A model generated the notes under the pieces. The model had not been told where the DNA came from. It was given only the letters and a program-made list of their open reading frames with translations, and searched no databases. 64,000 nucleotides of DNA from the NCBI RefSeq assembly GCF_001544015.1, contig NZ_AP014924.1, positions 1,736,001 through 1,800,000 on the forward strand, written 5' to 3'. Shown here in pieces: positions 42,085 to 51,019 of this stretch. This DNA is from Limnochorda pilosa. Its GTDB lineage: Bacteria > Bacillota > Limnochordia > Limnochordales > Limnochordaceae. Each line of letters opens with the position of its first letter. The stretch's first letter is position 1. Both the position numbers and the translations under genes were made by a program.

Positions 42085-43284
42085 ATGTCCGTCAAACGGG
42101 TCGTTCTCCTGGGGGCCACGGGCTCCATCGGCCGGCAGGTGCGGGCTGTGGTGGCCGATCACCCGGGCCGGTTGGAGCTGGTGGGGATGGCTGCGGGCCG
42201 CCGGGTGGACGATCTGGTCCAGGCTGCGTCCGAGCAGGCCCCCGGGTTCGGCGTGCGCTGGCTGAACGTCCCTTCGCCCGAGGTCCGGGAGCGTCTCAGG
42301 CGCCTGCTTCCCGCCTCCGTCGCCCACGGGGTGGAGATCACCGTGGGGGAGGCCGGCATGGTGCAGATGGCCCAGGCCGCCGAGGTGGACATAGTGGTGG
42401 TGGCCGTGGTCGGCTTCGCCGGCCTGGCTCCCACTCTGGCGGCGCTCCGGGCGGGCAAGACCGTGGCGCTGGCCACGAAGGAGAGCCTGGTGGCGGGGGG
42501 CCACCTGGTCCGGGAAGCGCTGCAGCAGGGGGGCGGCACCCTTCTGCCGGTGGACAGCGAGCACAGCGCGCTCTGGCAGCTCCTGGAAGGCGAGCGCGGG
42601 CGTCCCGAGCGGCTCTATCTGACGGCGTCGGGCGGTCCCTTCCGGACCGCGGCCCGGGCGGAGATGGCCCAGGCGACCGTCGCCCAGGCGCTCCAGCACC
42701 CCACCTGGTCCATGGGGCCCAAGATCACCGTGGACTCGGCCACGCTGATGAACAAGGGCTTCGAGGTGATCGAGGCCCGCTGGCTCTTCGACGTAGGGTG
42801 GGACCGCATCGAGGTGGTGGTTCACCCCGAGAGTGTGGTGCACGCCCTGGTGGCCTGGTCGGACGGCTCCCTCACCGCGCAGCTCGCGACGCCCCACATG
42901 CGGCTTCCGGTGGAGCGGGCGCTCCTCTTTCCCGAGACGGCCCACGGTTCCGTGCCGGCACTGGACCCGGCCCGGCTGGGTGCGCTCCACTTCGAGCCGG
43001 CGGACCGTGAGCGCTTCCCGCTCCTGGAGGCCGCGTACCGGGCGGGGCGGCTGGGCGGCACCTACCCGGCCGTCCTGAACGCCGCCGACGAGGTGGCTGT
43101 CCAGGCCTTCCTGGACGGGCGCCTGCGGCTGGTGGAGATCGAGACGGTGGTGCACCAGGTGCTGGAGCGCCATCAGGGCGTGCAGGCGCCGGACCTGGAG
43201 CAGGTCCGCCAGGCGGACCAGTGGGCGCGCCAGCAGGCCGAGGGCCTCTGCCAGGCCCTGGCCGAAAGGAGCGGGGTTCGATGA
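42085..43284 (+). CDS. dxr: 1-deoxy-D-xylulose 5-phosphate reductoisomerase
   Basis: 399 residues; NADPH-dependent step of the MEP isoprenoid pathway. GATGSIGRQ at 10-18 (NADPH), ATKESLVAGG, VDSEHSALWQLL (metal and substrate ligands), ASGGPFR and MNKGFEVIEARWLF are present. ATG chosen; GGGTGGAGGG immediately precedes it. Pathway logic fits uppS upstream, which uses MEP-derived precursors. It overlaps rseP by 4 nt. Confidence 0.97.
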   Translation: MSVKRVVLLGATGSIGRQVRAVVADHPGRLELVGMAAGRRVDDLVQAASEQAPGFGVRWLNVPSPEVRERLRRLLPASVAHGVEITVGEAGMVQMAQAAEVDIVVVAVVGFAGLAPTLAALRAGKTVALATKESLVAGGHLVREALQQGGGTLLPVDSEHSALWQLLEGERGRPERLYLTASGGPFRTAARAEMAQATVAQALQHPTWSMGPKITVDSATLMNKGFEVIEARWLFDVGWDRIEVVVHPESVVHALVAWSDGSLTAQLATPHMRLPVERALLFPETAHGSVPALDPARLGALHFEPADRERFPLLEAAYRAGRLGGTYPAVLNAADEVAVQAFLDGRLRLVEIETVVHQVLERHQGVQAPDLEQVRQADQWARQQAEGLCQALAERSGVR

Positions 43285-44318
43285 ACTCCCTTGTGGCCTT
43301 CGTGCTCGTCTTTGGAACGATCGTCTTCTTTCACGAGCTGGGTCATTACGGCACGGCCAAGCTCCTGGGCATCGGCGTGCACGAGTTCTCGGTGGGGTTC
43401 GGCCCCGCGCTGGTGAGCCGGCGCTGGCGGGGCACCCGGTACTCGGTGCGGATCGTTCCCCTGGGCGGCTTCTGCAAGCTGGCGGGCATGGAGCCCGTCG
43501 AGGACGAGCAGATGGGGCTGCAGCCCCAGGACCCGCGCCACTTCGGGGGCCGGCCGCTCTGGCAGCGGACCCTGGTCATCCTAGCCGGTCCCCTGATGAA
43601 CTTCGTTCAGGCCGTCGTCTTCCTGGCCCTGATCAGCACCGCCACCATCCCCGTGGAGGTGGTGGGGCTGGAGCAGGGGGGCCCTGCGGCCCGGGCCGGG
43701 GTCCAGCCCGGCGACGTGATCGTGGCCATCGACGGGCGGGCGGTCGCCGAAACCGGCGACGTCAACCGGTGGGTCACCCAGAGCCAGGGGCGTCCCATCG
43801 AGGTGCGCCTCCTCCGGGACGGGGAACCCGTGGAGCTCTCCATCCGGCCCGAGGCGCAGCGCGACGGGATCACCCGCATCGGAGTCCAGATCGTCGGCGG
43901 AAGCGCCGGTGTGCCCTGGTGGCGAGCCCTTCCCGAGGGTGCGGCGCGCACCTGGGAGATGACCCGCGCGCTGGTCGTCGGCATCTGGTCCATGATCACC
44001 CACCGGGCGCCCGTGGACGTCGCGGGTCCGGTGGGAATCTTCCAGGTCGTGAGCCAGTCGGCCGAGCGCGGGTGGCTCTCGCTCCTGACGCTGGCCGCAC
44101 TCCTCAACGTCAACCTGGGCCTGCTCAACCTGTTGCCCATCCCTGCCCTGGACGGCGGCTGGCTCCTCTTCCTGGGCCTGGAGGGCGTGCGCGGCAAGCC
44201 CCTGGCCCCCGAGCAACAGGGCTGGGTACAGGTGATCGGCTTCGCCTTCCTCATGGCGCTGATGCTCTTCGCCACCTACCAGGACATCCTGCGGCTCTTC
44301 CACCCCTTCGCGGAGTGA
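43281..44318 (+). CDS. rseP: Site-2 membrane metalloprotease RseP/RasP
   Basis: 345 residues. Zinc motif HELGH with His18, Glu19 and His22 in the first transmembrane helix, a PDZ domain at about 120-200 (GGPAARAGVQPGDVIVAIDG, partial), and LLPIPALDGG as the third metal-ligand site near the C-terminus. Cleaves anti-sigma factors and signal peptide remnants within the membrane. proS, the usual neighbour between rseP and polC, is absent. Confidence 0.96.
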   Translation: MNSLVAFVLVFGTIVFFHELGHYGTAKLLGIGVHEFSVGFGPALVSRRWRGTRYSVRIVPLGGFCKLAGMEPVEDEQMGLQPQDPRHFGGRPLWQRTLVILAGPLMNFVQAVVFLALISTATIPVEVVGLEQGGPAARAGVQPGDVIVAIDGRAVAETGDVNRWVTQSQGRPIEVRLLRDGEPVELSIRPEAQRDGITRIGVQIVGGSAGVPWWRALPEGAARTWEMTRALVVGIWSMITHRAPVDVAGPVGIFQVVSQSAERGWLSLLTLAALLNVNLGLLNLLPIPALDGGWLLFLGLEGVRGKPLAPEQQGWVQVIGFAFLMALMLFATYQDILRLFHPFAE

Positions 44319-44441
44319 AGGGGTCGCGCCCTCACCGCGCCCGCGAGGGTTTCCAGCCTCCGGCCTCGAAGCTCTTGGGAGATCCTGGCGGCCACCCCGC
44401 GGGGCCGCCGCTGGAGCCCATGATTCGGAGGAAGAGCCCTC

Positions 44442-47400
44442 GTGTCTTCGCGTTACCTGATTCCGTCCCCCTCGGAACCGAGCCTCGCGCGCCTGTGGGA
44501 GCTGGCCGGGGTCCCGACCCCGGCTCCCGCGGAGCTGCTGCGCTGTCGCATCCTTCAGGTAGAGGTGGACCCCGGCGCCCGGTGGTGGCGTCTCTACCTG
44601 GAAGGAAGCCTGCCTGAGGTCCTCCTCCGCGAGGTGGAGACCCTTCTCTCCCGGGCGGTGGATGGCGTGGACCGGGTCTACCTGGACACCATGCCTGGCC
44701 CGGTGCTGACACCGGAAGCGGCGGGCCTGGAGGGCGCCCGCACGGAGCCGGACCCGCCCGCGGCGGGACCGCCCCAGGACGACGCGGCCTACGCCCGCTG
44801 GCTCCAGGAGAGCTTCCGCCCGCGTTGGGAGGAGAGCCTGCCGGCCGACGCCGCCGGCGCGGGGGGGAAGCCTCCGCGGGGCCGCAACGGGCACCCTCCG
44901 GGCGAATCGGGCGCGGCGTTCCGGTGGGGCAAGCCCATCCCGGCCGCTGCCGCCATTACCCCCATGAGCGCCCTGCAGGAGCCCGGGCCCGAGGTGGTGG
45001 TGCAGGGCGAGGTGATCGCCATCGAGAGCCGGCCCGTCCGGGCGTCGGGCGGCAACGGCCAGCGGGCGCCGCGCCCAGAGGGTAACGGGCTCGGGAACGG
45101 GCGGGAGGCGAAGCTGGTCCAGATCGACCTCACCGACCGCACCGACTCCATCCGGATCAAGCTCTTCGACCGGGGCCGGGAGCCGCACCGGGCCGACGTG
45201 GAGGAGGCGGTCCGCCCGGGTACGTGGCTGCGGGTGCGGGGCGTTCCGGCCCTCGATCGCTTCCGGGAGGAGCTGGTGCTGGAGGCCCGCGACGCCGAGG
45301 CGATCGAAGCGCCCCGGCGGGTCGACACCGCCCCCGAGAAGCGGGTGGAACTCCACCTCCACACCAAGATGAGCGCTCTCGACGGCCTCAGCCCCGTCGA
45401 CCAGGTGATCGCGCAGGCGGCCGCGTGGGGCCACCCGGCCGTGGCCCTCACCGACCACGGTGTGGTCCAGGCCTTCCCGGACGCGTACCGGGCCGCCAAG
45501 AAGGCGGGCATCAAGGTGATCTTCGGGATGGAAGGGTACCTGTGCGACGACCCCTCGCCCCGCAGCCGCACCTACCACATCATCCTCCTGGCCCGCACCC
45601 AGCAGGGGCTGAGGAACCTCTACGAGCTGGTCTCCCTCTCCCACCTGCGCTACTTCTACCGGAAGCCTCGCGTCCCGCGCCAGGAGCTGATCCGGTTGCG
45701 GGAGGGGCTCATCGTCGGCTCCGCCTGCGAAGCGGGCGAGCTCTTCCGGGCGATGGTGAAGGGGGCGCCCGACGACGAGCTGCTCCGGATCGCTTCCTTC
45801 TATGACTACCTCGAGATCCAGCCCCTGGCCAACAACCGCTTCATGATCGACCAGGGCGTGGCCGGGAGCGAGGAGGACCTGAGGGCCTTCAACCGCCGCA
45901 TCGTCTCCCTGGCCGATCGGCTGGACAAGCCGGTGGTGGCCACCGGCGACGTCCACTTCGTGGAGCCCGAGGATCAGATCTTCCGCCAGATCATCCAGGC
46001 GGGCCAAGGGTACGAGGACGTGGAGAACCCGGCCCCCCTCTACCTGCGCCCCACCCAGGAGATGCTGGAGGAGTTCGCCTACCTGGGCGAGGAGCGGGCG
46101 CGCGACGTGGTGGTCACCCAGCCCCGGCGCCTGGCCGAATCGGTGGAGGACCTGGTGCCGGTGCCCGACGGCCTCCACGCGCCCGAGCTGCCCAACGCCG
46201 CGGAGGAGATCACCCAGATGGCCCGGCGCCGGGCTGCCGAGCTCTACGGCGACCCTTTGCCCGAACGGGTGCAGAACCGGCTGGACCGGGAGCTGAACTC
46301 CATCGTGGGCAACGGCTTCGCCTCCCTCTACCTGGCGGCCCACCGGCTGGTGCGCCGCTCACTGGAGGACGGGTACCTGGTGGGCTCCCGGGGATCGGTG
46401 GGCTCGTCGCTGGTGGCCACCCTTTGCGACATCACCGAGGTGAATCCGCTTCCGCCCCACTACCTGTGCCGTCGCTGCCACCACCTGGAGTTCTTCGACG
46501 ACGGGTCCGTGGGCGCCGGCGTCGACCTGCCGCCCAAGGCCTGCCCGGGTTGCGGCGAGCCCCTGGAGCGCCACGGCTTTGACATCCCCTTCGAGACCTT
46601 CCTGGGCTTCCACGGCGAGAAGGTACCCGACATCGACCTGAACTTCTCAGGGGAGTACCAGCCCACGGCCCACAAGGTCGCGGAGGAGATCTTCGGACCC
46701 GACCACGTCTACCGGGCCGGCACCATCGCGACCCTGGCCGACCGGACGGCCTACGGCTTCGTGCGCAAGTTCCTGGAGGAGAAGGGCAAGCAGGCCCGGG
46801 GCGCGGAGATCAGCCGCCTGGTGCAGGGGTGCACGGGGGTCCGGCGCACCACGGGCCAGCACCCCGGGGGGCTCATGATCCTGCCCCAGGGGTACGAGAT
46901 CTACCAGTTCACGCCCATCCAGTTCCCCGCGAACGACCGGGACTCGGGCGTGGTGACCACCCACTTCGACTACCACGCCATCTCCGAGCGGCTGGTGAAG
47001 CTGGACCTCCTGGGCCACGACGACCCCACCGTGCTCCGCATGCTGGAGGAGGAGACAGGGGTTCCCGCCCGCAGCGTCCCCCTGGACGATCCGGAGACCA
47101 TGGCCCTCTTCTCCAGCGTGGCCTCCCTGGGGATCCAGGACCCCTCGCGCATCGGCAGCACGGTGGGCACCATCGGGATCCCCGAGTTCGGGACCCGCTT
47201 CGTCCGCCAGATGCTGGAGGAGACCCGGCCCACCACCTTCAGCCAGCTGGTGCGCATCAGCGGGTTCTCCCACGGGACCAACGTGTGGACCAACAACGCG
47301 CAGGACCTGATCCGCACCGGGGTCGCGGACCTGAACCACGCGATCGCGACCCGCGACGACATCATGATCCACCTGATCCGCCAGGGGATCGAACCCGAGC

Positions 47401-48077
47401 AGGCCTTCGGGATCATGGAGCACGTGCGCAAGGGGAAGGGCCTGACGGCCGAGGAAGAGGCGGTGATGAAGGCCCACGGCGTGCCCCAGTGGTACGTGGA
47501 CTCCTGCCGCAAGATCAGCTACATGTTCCCCAAGGCCCACGCGGTCGCATACGTGACCATGGCCTTCCGGATCGCCTACTACAAGGTCCATCACCCGGCG
47601 GCCTTCTACGCCGTCTACTTCTCGGTGCGGGCCGAGGAGTTCGACGCGGGCCTGGTGGCCAAGGGGGAGGAGGCGATCCGCCGGGAGATGGAGCGCCTCG
47701 AGCAGCGGGGTGCCGAGGCGACGGCCCGGGACCGGAACGTGGTCACCATCCTGGAGGTGGTGCTGGAGGCCCTGGCCCGGGGGATCGGCTTCTCGAAGGT
47801 GGACCTCTACCGCTCGCATCCCACCCGCTTCCAGGTGGAGCCGGACAGCCAGTCCCCGGCGGGCGCGCGCGCCTGCCTCCGCCCGCCGCTGGTGGCGTTG
47901 CCCGGCGTCGGCCAGCAGGCGGCTCTGGCCATCGCCGAAGCTCGGCGGGGGACCCCCTTCGGCTCCATGGAGAACCTCCAGAGCCGGGCCCGGGTGAGCC
48001 GCACGGTGGTCGACGTCCTCCGCGAGCACGGCGCTCTCGGAGACCTGCCCGAAAGGGACCAACTAAGCCTGTTCTGA
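44442..48077 (+). CDS. polC: DNA polymerase III PolC-type alpha subunit lacking the exonuclease domain
   Basis: 1211 residues against about 1440 in Bacillus. Order seen: PolC N-terminal domain (1-100), disordered linker, OB fold (about 190-295), PHP domain (starting at VELHLHTKMSALDG near 304), zinc site (CRRC...CPGC near 675-705), palm with PDIDLNFSGEYQ (Asp730, Asp732) and TTHFDYH, and the C-terminal clamp-binding QLSLF. In other PolC proteins a DnaQ-like proofreading exonuclease interrupts the PHP domain after GMExxLxDD. Here EGYLCDD (about residue 370) runs straight into PSPRSRTYHIILLARTQ, and no DEDD exonuclease motifs occur anywhere. GTG 44442 has GGAGGAAGAG upstream. Confidence 0.96.
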   Translation: MSSRYLIPSPSEPSLARLWELAGVPTPAPAELLRCRILQVEVDPGARWWRLYLEGSLPEVLLREVETLLSRAVDGVDRVYLDTMPGPVLTPEAAGLEGARTEPDPPAAGPPQDDAAYARWLQESFRPRWEESLPADAAGAGGKPPRGRNGHPPGESGAAFRWGKPIPAAAAITPMSALQEPGPEVVVQGEVIAIESRPVRASGGNGQRAPRPEGNGLGNGREAKLVQIDLTDRTDSIRIKLFDRGREPHRADVEEAVRPGTWLRVRGVPALDRFREELVLEARDAEAIEAPRRVDTAPEKRVELHLHTKMSALDGLSPVDQVIAQAAAWGHPAVALTDHGVVQAFPDAYRAAKKAGIKVIFGMEGYLCDDPSPRSRTYHIILLARTQQGLRNLYELVSLSHLRYFYRKPRVPRQELIRLREGLIVGSACEAGELFRAMVKGAPDDELLRIASFYDYLEIQPLANNRFMIDQGVAGSEEDLRAFNRRIVSLADRLDKPVVATGDVHFVEPEDQIFRQIIQAGQGYEDVENPAPLYLRPTQEMLEEFAYLGEERARDVVVTQPRRLAESVEDLVPVPDGLHAPELPNAAEEITQMARRRAAELYGDPLPERVQNRLDRELNSIVGNGFASLYLAAHRLVRRSLEDGYLVGSRGSVGSSLVATLCDITEVNPLPPHYLCRRCHHLEFFDDGSVGAGVDLPPKACPGCGEPLERHGFDIPFETFLGFHGEKVPDIDLNFSGEYQPTAHKVAEEIFGPDHVYRAGTIATLADRTAYGFVRKFLEEKGKQARGAEISRLVQGCTGVRRTTGQHPGGLMILPQGYEIYQFTPIQFPANDRDSGVVTTHFDYHAISERLVKLDLLGHDDPTVLRMLEEETGVPARSVPLDDPETMALFSSVASLGIQDPSRIGSTVGTIGIPEFGTRFVRQMLEETRPTTFSQLVRISGFSHGTNVWTNNAQDLIRTGVADLNHAIATRDDIMIHLIRQGIEPEQAFGIMEHVRKGKGLTAEEEAVMKAHGVPQWYVDSCRKISYMFPKAHAVAYVTMAFRIAYYKVHHPAAFYAVYFSVRAEEFDAGLVAKGEEAIRREMERLEQRGAEATARDRNVVTILEVVLEALARGIGFSKVDLYRSHPTRFQVEPDSQSPAGARACLRPPLVALPGVGQQAALAIAEARRGTPFGSMENLQSRARVSRTVVDVLREHGALGDLPERDQLSLF

Positions 48078-48102
48078 CCTTGAAAGACGGAGAGCCCCCC
48101 CC

Positions 48103-48131
48103 TTGCAGCCTGTGCGCCGTTGCGCTATACT
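48103..48131 (+). promoter_or_regulatory. Sigma-A-type promoter of the rimP-nusA-infB operon
   Basis: TTGCAG (48103-48108) and TATACT (48126-48131) with 17-bp spacing. Predicted start near 48138, giving a leader of about 97 nt before rimP. Confidence 0.8.
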
Positions 48132-48158
48132 GGCCCTGTCTTGGAGGCGTTGCGGCGG

Positions 48159-48181
48159 AAGAGTGGGCGATCCCCACTCTT
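48159..48181 (+). promoter_or_regulatory. Leader hairpin of the rimP operon
   Basis: AAGAGTGGG (48159-48167) pairs perfectly with CCCACTCTT (48173-48181) around a 5-nt loop. Only a mixed pyrimidine stretch follows, so termination would be weak. It lies between the promoter and rimP, where NusA-dependent autoregulation is known in other bacteria; a role here is inferred. Confidence 0.5.
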
Positions 48182-48234
48182 TCGTCCTGTCTGGACCCTT
48201 TTGAGCCCGGCAGGGAGCGGTGGGGTGGTCCGGC

Positions 48235-48696
48235 GTGAGGCGCGAGACGATCGAAGAGCAGGTAAAGGCCCTGGCCCAACCCGTGGCGGACGCGTGCGGG
48301 GTGGAGCTGGTGGACGTGACGTACCTGAGCGAGAACGGTCGCTGGATCCTGAGGATCAGCATCGATCGTGAGGGAGGCGTCACGCTGGACGATTGCCAGC
48401 GGGTGAGCCAGGCCCTCGGCGACGAGCTGGATCGGGTCGATCCGATCCCCGGCTCGTACAGCCTGGAGGTCTCCTCGCCCGGGCTCGAGCGGCCCCTGCG
48501 GCGGCCGGCCGAGTTCCAGCGCTTCAAGGGCCGCCTGGTCTGGGTGCGGAGCTACGGCCCCATCCAGGGTTCCCGCAGCTGGGAAGGCAGGCTCTTGGGA
48601 GTCGACGACGGCCAGGTCGTCCTGGAGACGGCCACGGGAGAGGTGCGCATACCCCTGGACAGGGTGGCGAAAGCCCATCTGGTCGCAGAGCTGTGA
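48235..48696 (+). CDS. rimP: Ribosome maturation factor RimP
   Basis: 153 residues; 30S assembly factor. The N-terminal alpha/beta domain has DACGVELVDVTYL and LRISIDREGGVTLDDC, then SLEVSSPGLERPLR, and a C-terminal SH3-like domain. GTG 48235 is preceded by GGGGTGG; a GTG at 48220 would place its Shine-Dalgarno too close. First gene of the nusA-infB operon. Confidence 0.94.
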   Translation: MRRETIEEQVKALAQPVADACGVELVDVTYLSENGRWILRISIDREGGVTLDDCQRVSQALGDELDRVDPIPGSYSLEVSSPGLERPLRRPAEFQRFKGRLVWVRSYGPIQGSRSWEGRLLGVDDGQVVLETATGEVRIPLDRVAKAHLVAEL

Positions 48697-48726
48697 CCGG
48701 GAGGCGATGGGAGGTCCATTCGTGTC

Positions 48727-50373
48727 ATGAATCTGGAACTGGTGGGGGCTCTCAACGAGCTGGAGCAGGAGCGAGGCATCTCCAAGGAGATCCTGCTCTC
48801 GGCCATTGAGTCGGCCATCGTTTCCGCATACAAGCGGAACTTCAGCAATGCCGAGAACGTGCGGGTGGAGGTGGACGAGCGCTCGGGCACCATCTCCGTC
48901 TACGCCCAGAAGGAAGTGGTCGGCGAGGTCGCGGACGCGAACGTGCAGATCTCGCTGGAAGCGGCCCGGGAGGTGGATCCCTCCTACAAGCCGGGCGACG
49001 TGGTGGAGGTGGAGGTCACCCCGCGCGACTTCGGCCGCATCGCCGCGCAGACGGCGAAACAGGTGGTCATCCAGCGTATTCGCGAGGCCGAACGGGCGCT
49101 CATCTACGACGAGTTCTCCAACCGGGCCGAGGACATCGTCACCGGAACCGTCCAGCGCGTCGACCGGCGCAACGTCTACGTCGACCTGGGCAAGGTGGAG
49201 GCCCTCCTTCCGCCCTCGGAGCAGATGCCGGGCGACAACTACCACCGGGGCCAGCGGTTGAAGACCTACATCGCCGAGGTTCGCCAGACGCCGAAGGGAC
49301 CGCAGGTGATCCTCTCCCGGAGCCATCCGGGGCTCCTCAAGCGGCTCTTCGAGTTGGAGGTGCCCGAGATCCGCGACGGCGTCGTGGAGATCCGGGCGGC
49401 CGCCCGGGAGGCGGGCAAGCGCTCCAAGATCGCCGTCTGGTCGCGCGACGACCGGGTGGATCCCGTGGGCGCCTGCGTGGGACCCCGGGGCATCCGGGTC
49501 CAGGCGGTGGTGCAGGAGCTCCGGGGCGAGAAGATCGACATCATCCAGTGGGATCCCGACCTGCGCCGCTTCGTGAAGAACGCGCTGAGCCCGGCCAAGG
49601 TCTCCGACGTCTTCATCAGCAAGGATCAGGAGACCGCCACCGTGGTCGTGCCCGAGTACCAGCTCTCGCTGGCCATCGGCAAGGAAGGGCAGAACGCACG
49701 CTTGGCCGCCAAGCTGACGGGTCTGCGCATCGACATCAAGAGTGAGGCTCAGATGGCGGAGATGATCTTCACCCAGGCCCAGCCCAGGACGGAGGAGCCT
49801 GCGGTCGAACCGGTGGAGGCCGAGACGGTGGAGCCCGAGCCCGTCCTGGCCGAGGCTGCGCCCCAGGCGGAGCCCGCGCTCGAACCCGAGCTGGAGCCGG
49901 AGGAGCTCGAACCCGTGGCCGAGCTGGCGGAAGCACCCGAGGAGCCGGAGCCCGCCTTCGAGCTGGAGCTCGAGGAGCCCGAACCGGAACCCGAGGAGCC
50001 CAAGCGGGCCAAGACGCCGCCGGCGGCCCGCAAGGCCAAGACCCGGGTGGCCCGCCAGGAGATCGAGGAGGCCATCGAGGCCGACGTGGACACCGAGGAA
50101 GAGGAGCTTCCCTCGCTCTTCGGCGACGAGGAGGAGCGGGCGGCGGCTCCCAAGGCGGCCGCGGAGGAGACGGTCTTCGTCTCGGGGAACGAGGAGCCGG
50201 ACACCGACGAGCGACTGGACCGTCTCAGCCGCCTCTTCCAGAACCGCGAGCAGGCGGCCCGCGAGATGGCGGAGCGGCAGGCCAAGAAGGAACGGGAGAA
50301 GGAGCGCCGGGCCAAGTCCAAGGGTGTCGTCAAGGATCTCTCGGAGCTTGCCAAGCTCCTGAACCGGGAGTGA
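48727..50373 (+). CDS. nusA: Transcription termination/antitermination protein NusA with long acidic C-terminal tail
   Basis: 548 residues against about 370 in Bacillus. N-terminal RNA polymerase-binding domain (1-130), S1 domain (about 135-200, [21 protein letters not shown]), two KH domains (about 200-345, [16 protein letters not shown] and [18 protein letters not shown]). From about residue 350 a Glu/Pro/Ala-rich, strongly acidic low-complexity tail extends to about 480, followed by a charged helix with many Arg/Lys/Glu and a final DLSELAKLL. The tail is not the two acidic-repeat domains of E. coli NusA. Confidence 0.95.
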   Translation: MNLELVGALNELEQERGISKEILLSAIESAIVSAYKRNFSNAENVRVEVDERSGTISVYAQKEVVGEVADANVQISLEAAREVDPSYKPGDVVEVEVTPRDFGRIAAQTAKQVVIQRIREAERALIYDEFSNRAEDIVTGTVQRVDRRNVYVDLGKVEALLPPSEQMPGDNYHRGQRLKTYIAEVRQTPKGPQVILSRSHPGLLKRLFELEVPEIRDGVVEIRAAAREAGKRSKIAVWSRDDRVDPVGACVGPRGIRVQAVVQELRGEKIDIIQWDPDLRRFVKNALSPAKVSDVFISKDQETATVVVPEYQLSLAIGKEGQNARLAAKLTGLRIDIKSEAQMAEMIFTQAQPRTEEPAVEPVEAETVEPEPVLAEAAPQAEPALEPELEPEELEPVAELAEAPEEPEPAFELELEEPEPEPEEPKRAKTPPAARKAKTRVARQEIEEAIEADVDTEEEELPSLFGDEEERAAAPKAAAEETVFVSGNEEPDTDERLDRLSRLFQNREQAAREMAERQAKKEREKERRAKSKGVVKDLSELAKLLNRE

Positions 50374-50380
50374 GGGCAGG

Positions 50381-50653
50381 GTGCCGCAGCGGCACGTTCC
50401 CGAGCGTACCTGCGTGGGTTGCCGGACGACGCGACCCAAGCGCGAGCTGGTGCGGGTGGTCCGGACGCCCGAGGGAGCGGTGGAACTGGACCCCACCGGA
50501 AAGCGGTCCGGGCGGGGCGCCTACCTCTGCCGTAACATGGAGTGCCTGGAGAAGGCCGTCCGCGGCAAGGGGCTCGAACGCGCGCTGAGGCATCCGGTGG
50601 AGGCCGAAGTGCTGGAGCGGGTGCGGGCCGCATTGCAGGAGGTCACCTGGTGA
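50381..50653 (+). CDS. rnpM: YlxR/RnpM RNA-binding protein
   Basis: 90 residues. RTCVGCRTTRPKRELVRVVR and SGRGAYLCRNMECLEKA (two CxxC-like pairs and the GRGAY motif) define the family. In Bacillus the protein binds RNase P RNA and modulates its activity. GTG 50381 lies 7 nt after nusA. It overlaps the next gene by 4 nt. Confidence 0.92.
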   Translation: MPQRHVPERTCVGCRTTRPKRELVRVVRTPEGAVELDPTGKRSGRGAYLCRNMECLEKAVRGKGLERALRHPVEAEVLERVRAALQEVTW

Positions 50654-51009
50654 AGACGGGGCTTGAGGGAGCTCTGAGCATGCTGGGGCTCGCCCGGCGC
50701 GGAGGCCGGGTCGTGTCGGGGGATCGGGCCGTCCTGGCCGCCTGCAAGTCGGGCCAGGCGCAGGTGATCCTGCTGGCGAGAGACGCCTCCGAGAACACCC
50801 GGAGGCGCTTCCGCGAAGCGGCGGCGCGCGCCGGGGTGGCCGTCCAGGAGGTGGGGGACAAGGTTCGTTTCGGTGAAGCCCTCGGGCAGAGCCCGCGGGC
50901 GGTGGTGGCGGTCACGCACCGGGGCTTCGCGAAGGCTGTCGTGGAACGGCTCGCGTCTCAGCCGGCAGGTCGGCCGGGCGGTGGGGAAGAGAGTCTGGAG
51001 AGCGATTAG
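50650..51009 (+). CDS. ylxQ: L7Ae/L30e/S12e/Gadd45-family RNA-binding protein (YlxQ)
   Basis: 119 residues. LGLARRGGRVVSGDRAVLAA and ILLARDASENTRRRF are typical of the YlxQ group of the L7Ae fold, which binds kink-turn RNA. GTGA overlap with rnpM and only 10 nt before infB keep it in the rimP-nusA-ylxRQ-infB set. Confidence 0.9.
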   Translation: MKTGLEGALSMLGLARRGGRVVSGDRAVLAACKSGQAQVILLARDASENTRRRFREAAARAGVAVQEVGDKVRFGEALGQSPRAVVAVTHRGFAKAVVERLASQPAGRPGGGEESLESD

Positions 51010-51019
51010 GAGTGATGGT

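Noticed and set aside
44319-44441. Possible proS remnant between rseP and polC
   Set aside because: Only about 120 nt with no homology to prolyl-tRNA synthetase; the gene is simply absent here.
49800-50000. Repetitive GAGCCCGAG-type DNA in nusA as a candidate repeat array
   Set aside because: It is irregular and fully explained by the Glu/Pro-rich coding sequence; no CRISPR-like repeat-spacer order.
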